From contig VAYC01000183.1 in the NCBI GenBank assembly GCA_005885025.1, positions 1-7,605 on the forward strand: a stretch of 7,605 nt of DNA, in the 5' to 3' direction. Every line of letters starts with the position of its first letter. Within the stretch, counting starts at the first letter, position 1. Position numbers and translations under genes: made by a program. The notes beneath the pieces are model-generated. The model had not been told where the DNA came from. It saw nothing but the letters and a program-made list of their open reading frames with translations, and searched no databases. The DNA comes from Actinomycetota bacterium. GTDB lineage: Bacteria; Actinomycetota; UBA4738. This document shows positions 5,125 to 7,605 of the stretch, piece by piece.

Positions 5125-6351
5125 ATGCCCGATGTGGACCCCCTGACGAAAGCCGAGTTGGGCGAGCGCGCGGGAAGCACCGCCGAGCACATCGACCGGC
5201 TCGTCGAGGCGGGGATCATCTCACCCGGGGAGGATGAGAAGTTCCGCGTCACCGATGTCCAGCGCGTCCGGCTGGCCGACGTTTTCGACCGGTCGGGCAT
5301 CACCCTGGAGAGCATCGGCACGGCCATTTCCGCCGGCCATTTGTCGTTTTCCTTCGTCGACCTCCTGTTCCCCGAGCCCGCGGGGTACACGACGAAGACC
5401 TACGAGCAACTGTGCGCCGAGATGGGGTGGCCGGTCGAGTTCATCCAGGAGGTCCATCGGGCGCTGACCCTGCACGCGCCCCTGCCCGATGAGCCGGTGC
5501 GGGAGGACGACACGCAGATGTTCCCCCTCGCCCAGATGGCGCTCGCCATCGGGATGGATCAGGTGGAACTGGCCCGGACCCTTCGCGTGTACGGGGAGAA
5601 CATCGGCCGGATCACCGACGCCGAGTCGCACTTCTACCACCAGTACGTCGAGGCTCCCATCCTCCGGTCGGGGATGTCGGAGCAGGAGATGCGCGACGTC
5701 GCCTCCCAGGTCAGCGCCCAGCTCATCCCCGTCCTGGACCGAGCCGTCATGTGGCTCTATCGACGGCTGCGCGAGCGGGCCATCTTCGAGCATCTCGTCG
5801 AGCACGTGGAAGACGCGTTGGAGCGTGCCGGCGTGACGCCGCCGCGTGTTGCTCGGCCGCCGGCCATGGCCTTCCTCGACCTCGCCGGCTACACGCGCCT
5901 CACCGAGGAGCGAGGGGACGAGGCAGCCGCGGAGCTCGCTACCGACCTCAGCCGGCTCGTGCAGCTCGAATCGGCCAGGTACGGCGGCAAACCGGTGAAG
6001 TGGTTGGGGGACGGCGTCATGTTCCACTTCGCCGATCCCGAACAGGCCGTCCTGTGCTCCTTGGATCTCGTGGAGCGGACCCCCGCGGCCGGACTGCCCC
6101 CCGCCCACGTCGGCGTGCACGCCGGCCCCGTGATCTTCCGCGACGGCGACTACTTCGGCCGGACCGTCAACGTCGCCTCTCGCATCTCGGGCAAAGCGGG
6201 TCCGGGAGAAGTCCTGGTGAGCGCGGACGTGGTCTTGGTCTCGAGTCCGGACAGCGTTCGGTTCGAGGAGATCGGGCCCGTCGAACTGAAGGGGCTGTCC
6301 CGTCCGGTCACGCTCTACCGCGTGACCCGGCCCGCCGCTGGGAGCCGCTGA
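5125..6351 (+). CDS. Class III adenylate/guanylate cyclase with N-terminal MerR-like HTH and regulatory region
   Basis: 408-residue soluble nucleotidyl cyclase, predicted to make cAMP from ATP. Residues 8-65 resemble a MerR-type winged helix (LTKAELGERAG, LVEAGIIS, RVTDVQRVRLADVF). Residues about 55-235 are helical and resemble the regulatory region of mycobacterial Rv1264/Rv2212-type cyclases. The cyclase domain spans about 246-403. All canonical residues are visible: metal ligands Asp252 (FLDLAGYT) and Asp296 (LGDGVMF), adenine-specifying Lys292 and Asp342, and transition-state Asn349 and Arg353 (VNVASR). Spacings 252-296, 292-296, 342-349 and 349-353 equal those of Rv1625c. The 296-342 interval is about 19 residues shorter than in Rv1625c, suggesting a shortened arm (IIIc-like). 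As in other homodimeric class III enzymes, a dimer is expected to be needed for activity. There is no membrane segment. No ribosome-binding site precedes the ATG. It is divergent from the crotonase gene and coupled to the downstream permease. Confidence 0.88.
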   Translation: MPDVDPLTKAELGERAGSTAEHIDRLVEAGIISPGEDEKFRVTDVQRVRLADVFDRSGITLESIGTAISAGHLSFSFVDLLFPEPAGYTTKTYEQLCAEMGWPVEFIQEVHRALTLHAPLPDEPVREDDTQMFPLAQMALAIGMDQVELARTLRVYGENIGRITDAESHFYHQYVEAPILRSGMSEQEMRDVASQVSAQLIPVLDRAVMWLYRRLRERAIFEHLVEHVEDALERAGVTPPRVARPPAMAFLDLAGYTRLTEERGDEAAAELATDLSRLVQLESARYGGKPVKWLGDGVMFHFADPEQAVLCSLDLVERTPAAGLPPAHVGVHAGPVIFRDGDYFGRTVNVASRISGKAGPGEVLVSADVVLVSSPDSVRFEEIGPVELKGLSRPVTLYRVTRPAAGSR

Positions 6352-6353
6352 GG
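6350..6353 (+). promoter_or_regulatory. Ribosome-binding site of the permease, overlapping the cyclase stop codon
   Basis: GAGG lies 6 bases before the GTG at 6360, and its first two bases are the last two of the cyclase TGA stop. This supports the GTG start and indicates translational coupling of the two genes. Confidence 0.5.
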
Positions 6354-6359
6354 CTGCAC

Positions 6360-7605
6360 GTGGCCACTGTCACCGAGCGAATCGAACGGACCCTCGAGGA
6401 GGAGGCCACGACCTGGGGCATCCGCCCCGTTCCTCCTGAGCACCGGAAGCTCTCCGGTCTGGACTTCGGCGTCCTGTGGGGGGACCTGGCCATCGGCTTG
6501 CTGGTCCTGGTAACGGGGGCGTTCCTCGTGCCCGCCCTCGGTTTCCCCCGGGCCCTCCTCGCGATCGGGGTCGGCTCCGTGGTCGGCTGCATCCCGCTGG
6601 CTCTGGTCGGGCTGGCCGGGGCCCGGGAGGGCGTTCCGGGCATGGTCCTTTTCCGCCCCGTCCTCGGGATCCGCGGCTCCTACGTCCCGTCCGTCTTCAA
6701 CATCGTCCAGCTCGTGGGATGGACGGGGTTCGAGTTCTGGGCGATGAGCCTGGTGGCGAGCAGGCTGTTCTCGTCCCTGTCGTCCTATTGGCTGTGGCTG
6801 CCCGCGGTGGTCGTCGTCTCGACCGCGCTCGCCCTGGGCGGTCCGATCCTGGTGATCCGGAGATGGCTCGAGCGGTTCGGGGCCTGGGTGGTGGCGGGGG
6901 TGGCGGCGTGGATCACGATCCGCTTGCTCACCACGGCCAACCTGGGATCCCTCTGGCACCGGCCGGGCCAGGGGGGGCTGCCGTTCTGGCTGGCCGTGGA
7001 CCTCGTCATCGTCATGCCGGTGTCCTGGTTGCCGCTGGTCGCCGACTACAACCGGTTCGCTCGCCGAGGCGTCTCATCGGCCGCCGGCACGTTCTGGGGG
7101 TACGCCATCGGCAACGCGTGGTTCTACGCGCTGGGTGCCCTGCTGGTCCTCGGAGCGGGACTCTCGGACACCTCACCGGTTGGGATCGGGCAATCCATCG
7201 CGTCGCTGGCCGGAGGGTGGATCGTGCTCCTGGCCCTGCTGGTCGGCGAGACCGACGAGGCATTCGCCGACATCTACTCGGCGGCGGTCTCGAGCCAGAA
7301 CCTCGAGTCGCGGATCCCGCAACGGGCCGCCATCGTCCTGGTCTCGGCGGCCGGAACCGGCCTGGCCGTCTGGCTGGGGCTGCGCCGCCCGGTGGCCTTG
7401 GGTACGTACGAATCGTTCCTGTTCCTGATGGGGTCGGTGTTCGTCCCGCTGTTCGGCGTGTTCGTCGCCGACTACTTCCTCCTCGGACGGCGGGGACGGT
7501 TCACGCAGGAGCTGTTCGACCGCCGGGCCCGCCGCACGGCCGGGCCTGGGCTGAACGTGCCGGCGATCGCTGCATGGATCCTTGGCTTTCTGATCTACCA
7601 GTGGA
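6360..7605 (+). CDS. NCS1-family cytosine/purine/hydroxymethylpyrimidine permease (CytX/CodB-like), 3' end outside window
   Basis: Inner-membrane cation-coupled importer of a nucleobase or related ring compound. I translated from GTG 6360: 415 codons in the window without a stop, against roughly 420-450 for CytX-like proteins, so little is missing. Family features in order: N-terminal WGIRPVPPEHRKLSGLDFGVLW (19-40), a first helix pair (44-88), GAREGVPGMVLFRPVLGIRGSYVP (87-110), NIVQLVGWTGFEFWAM (114-129), and the NCS1 hallmark PVSWLPLVADYNRF (220-233) before GTFWGYAIGNAWFY. About eleven membrane segments are visible. The N-terminal pattern resembles CytX, the putative hydroxymethylpyrimidine (thiamine precursor) transporter, more than CodB, but this is from memory and the substrate is uncertain. 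No TPP riboswitch or promoter can fit in the 8 bases after the cyclase, so expression appears tied to it. Confidence 0.85.
   Translation, partial: MATVTERIERTLEEEATTWGIRPVPPEHRKLSGLDFGVLWGDLAIGLLVLVTGAFLVPALGFPRALLAIGVGSVVGCIPLALVGLAGAREGVPGMVLFRPVLGIRGSYVPSVFNIVQLVGWTGFEFWAMSLVASRLFSSLSSYWLWLPAVVVVSTALALGGPILVIRRWLERFGAWVVAGVAAWITIRLLTTANLGSLWHRPGQGGLPFWLAVDLVIVMPVSWLPLVADYNRFARRGVSSAAGTFWGYAIGNAWFYALGALLVLGAGLSDTSPVGIGQSIASLAGGWIVLLALLVGETDEAFADIYSAAVSSQNLESRIPQRAAIVLVSAAGTGLAVWLGLRRPVALGTYESFLFLMGSVFVPLFGVFVADYFLLGRRGRFTQELFDRRARRTAGPGLNVPAIAAWILGFLIYQW

Noticed and set aside
5083..5190. N-terminal extension of the crotonase-family protein to an ATG at 5190
   Set aside because: The ATG at 5082 has a perfect AGGAGG and begins the normal fold; the extension would overlap the cyclase gene.
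5221..6120. 299-codon open frame on the minus strand opposite the cyclase gene
   Set aside because: It is His/Gly/Arg/Leu-rich, has no recognisable domain and lies wholly antisense to a gene with an intact catalytic domain. Long antisense frames are expected at this G+C.
6300..6360. TPP riboswitch upstream of the CytX-like permease
   Set aside because: CytX genes are often thiamine-regulated, but I see no CTGAGA-type conserved core, and the upstream bases are cyclase coding sequence with an 8-base gap.
1..7605. CRISPR arrays, tRNA/rRNA genes, IS ends, attachment sites
   Set aside because: No regularly spaced repeats, cloverleaf-like sequences, transposase motifs or terminal inverted repeats were seen when reading both strands.

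Overview
The window is a dense, GC-rich bacterial chromosome segment (many 60-base lines are about 75% G+C). Actinomycetota is the best fit, though this is inferred from composition and gene types and no marker gene is present. Signs pointing that way are GTG starts, TANNNT-type -10 boxes, one gene that looks leaderless, and a class III nucleotidyl cyclase carrying an N-terminal regulatory region like those of mycobacterial cyclases. I see no tRNA, rRNA, CRISPR array, insertion sequence or riboswitch. No gene-free stretch exceeds 300 bases.

Layout. Bases 1-1644 (minus strand) hold a two-gene unit: a small SnoaL/NTF2-fold protein (1267-1644), then a DHA2-type MFS exporter that runs off the left edge (1-1205). 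A candidate promoter lies at 1671-1699. Just upstream, a strong hairpin at 1715-1748 probably terminates the preceding minus-strand gene (1796-3301), which encodes a secreted Asp-box (BNR/sialidase-like) beta-propeller protein with ten cysteines. A 138-base divergent region (3302-3439) separates that gene from a plus-strand alpha/beta hydrolase (3440-4228). The region contains two candidate promoters, a dyad inside one promoter spacer and a 9-base direct repeat that touches both promoters.

The hydrolase converges on a minus-strand crotonase-fold gene (4288-5082). Its active site matches the isomerase (PaaG/ECI-like) pattern rather than the hydratase pattern. Only 42 bases separate its start from that of a divergent plus-strand gene (5125-6351) encoding a MerR-like HTH, a helical regulatory region and a complete class III cyclase domain. 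The cyclase gene is followed after 8 bases by a GTG-started NCS1 (CytX/CodB-like) nucleobase or hydroxymethylpyrimidine permease that runs off the right edge. Its ribosome-binding site overlaps the cyclase stop codon, so the two are probably translated together.

How the genes may work together (inference). The most distinctive unit is the DNA-binding-domain/cyclase fusion coupled to a nucleobase-type permease, sharing a very short divergent control region with an acyl-CoA isomerase-like gene. The hydrolase segment stands apart in composition: all six CTAG tetranucleotides I find in the window lie between 3348 and 4209, and G+C there is lower than in the right-hand genes, suggesting a different origin.
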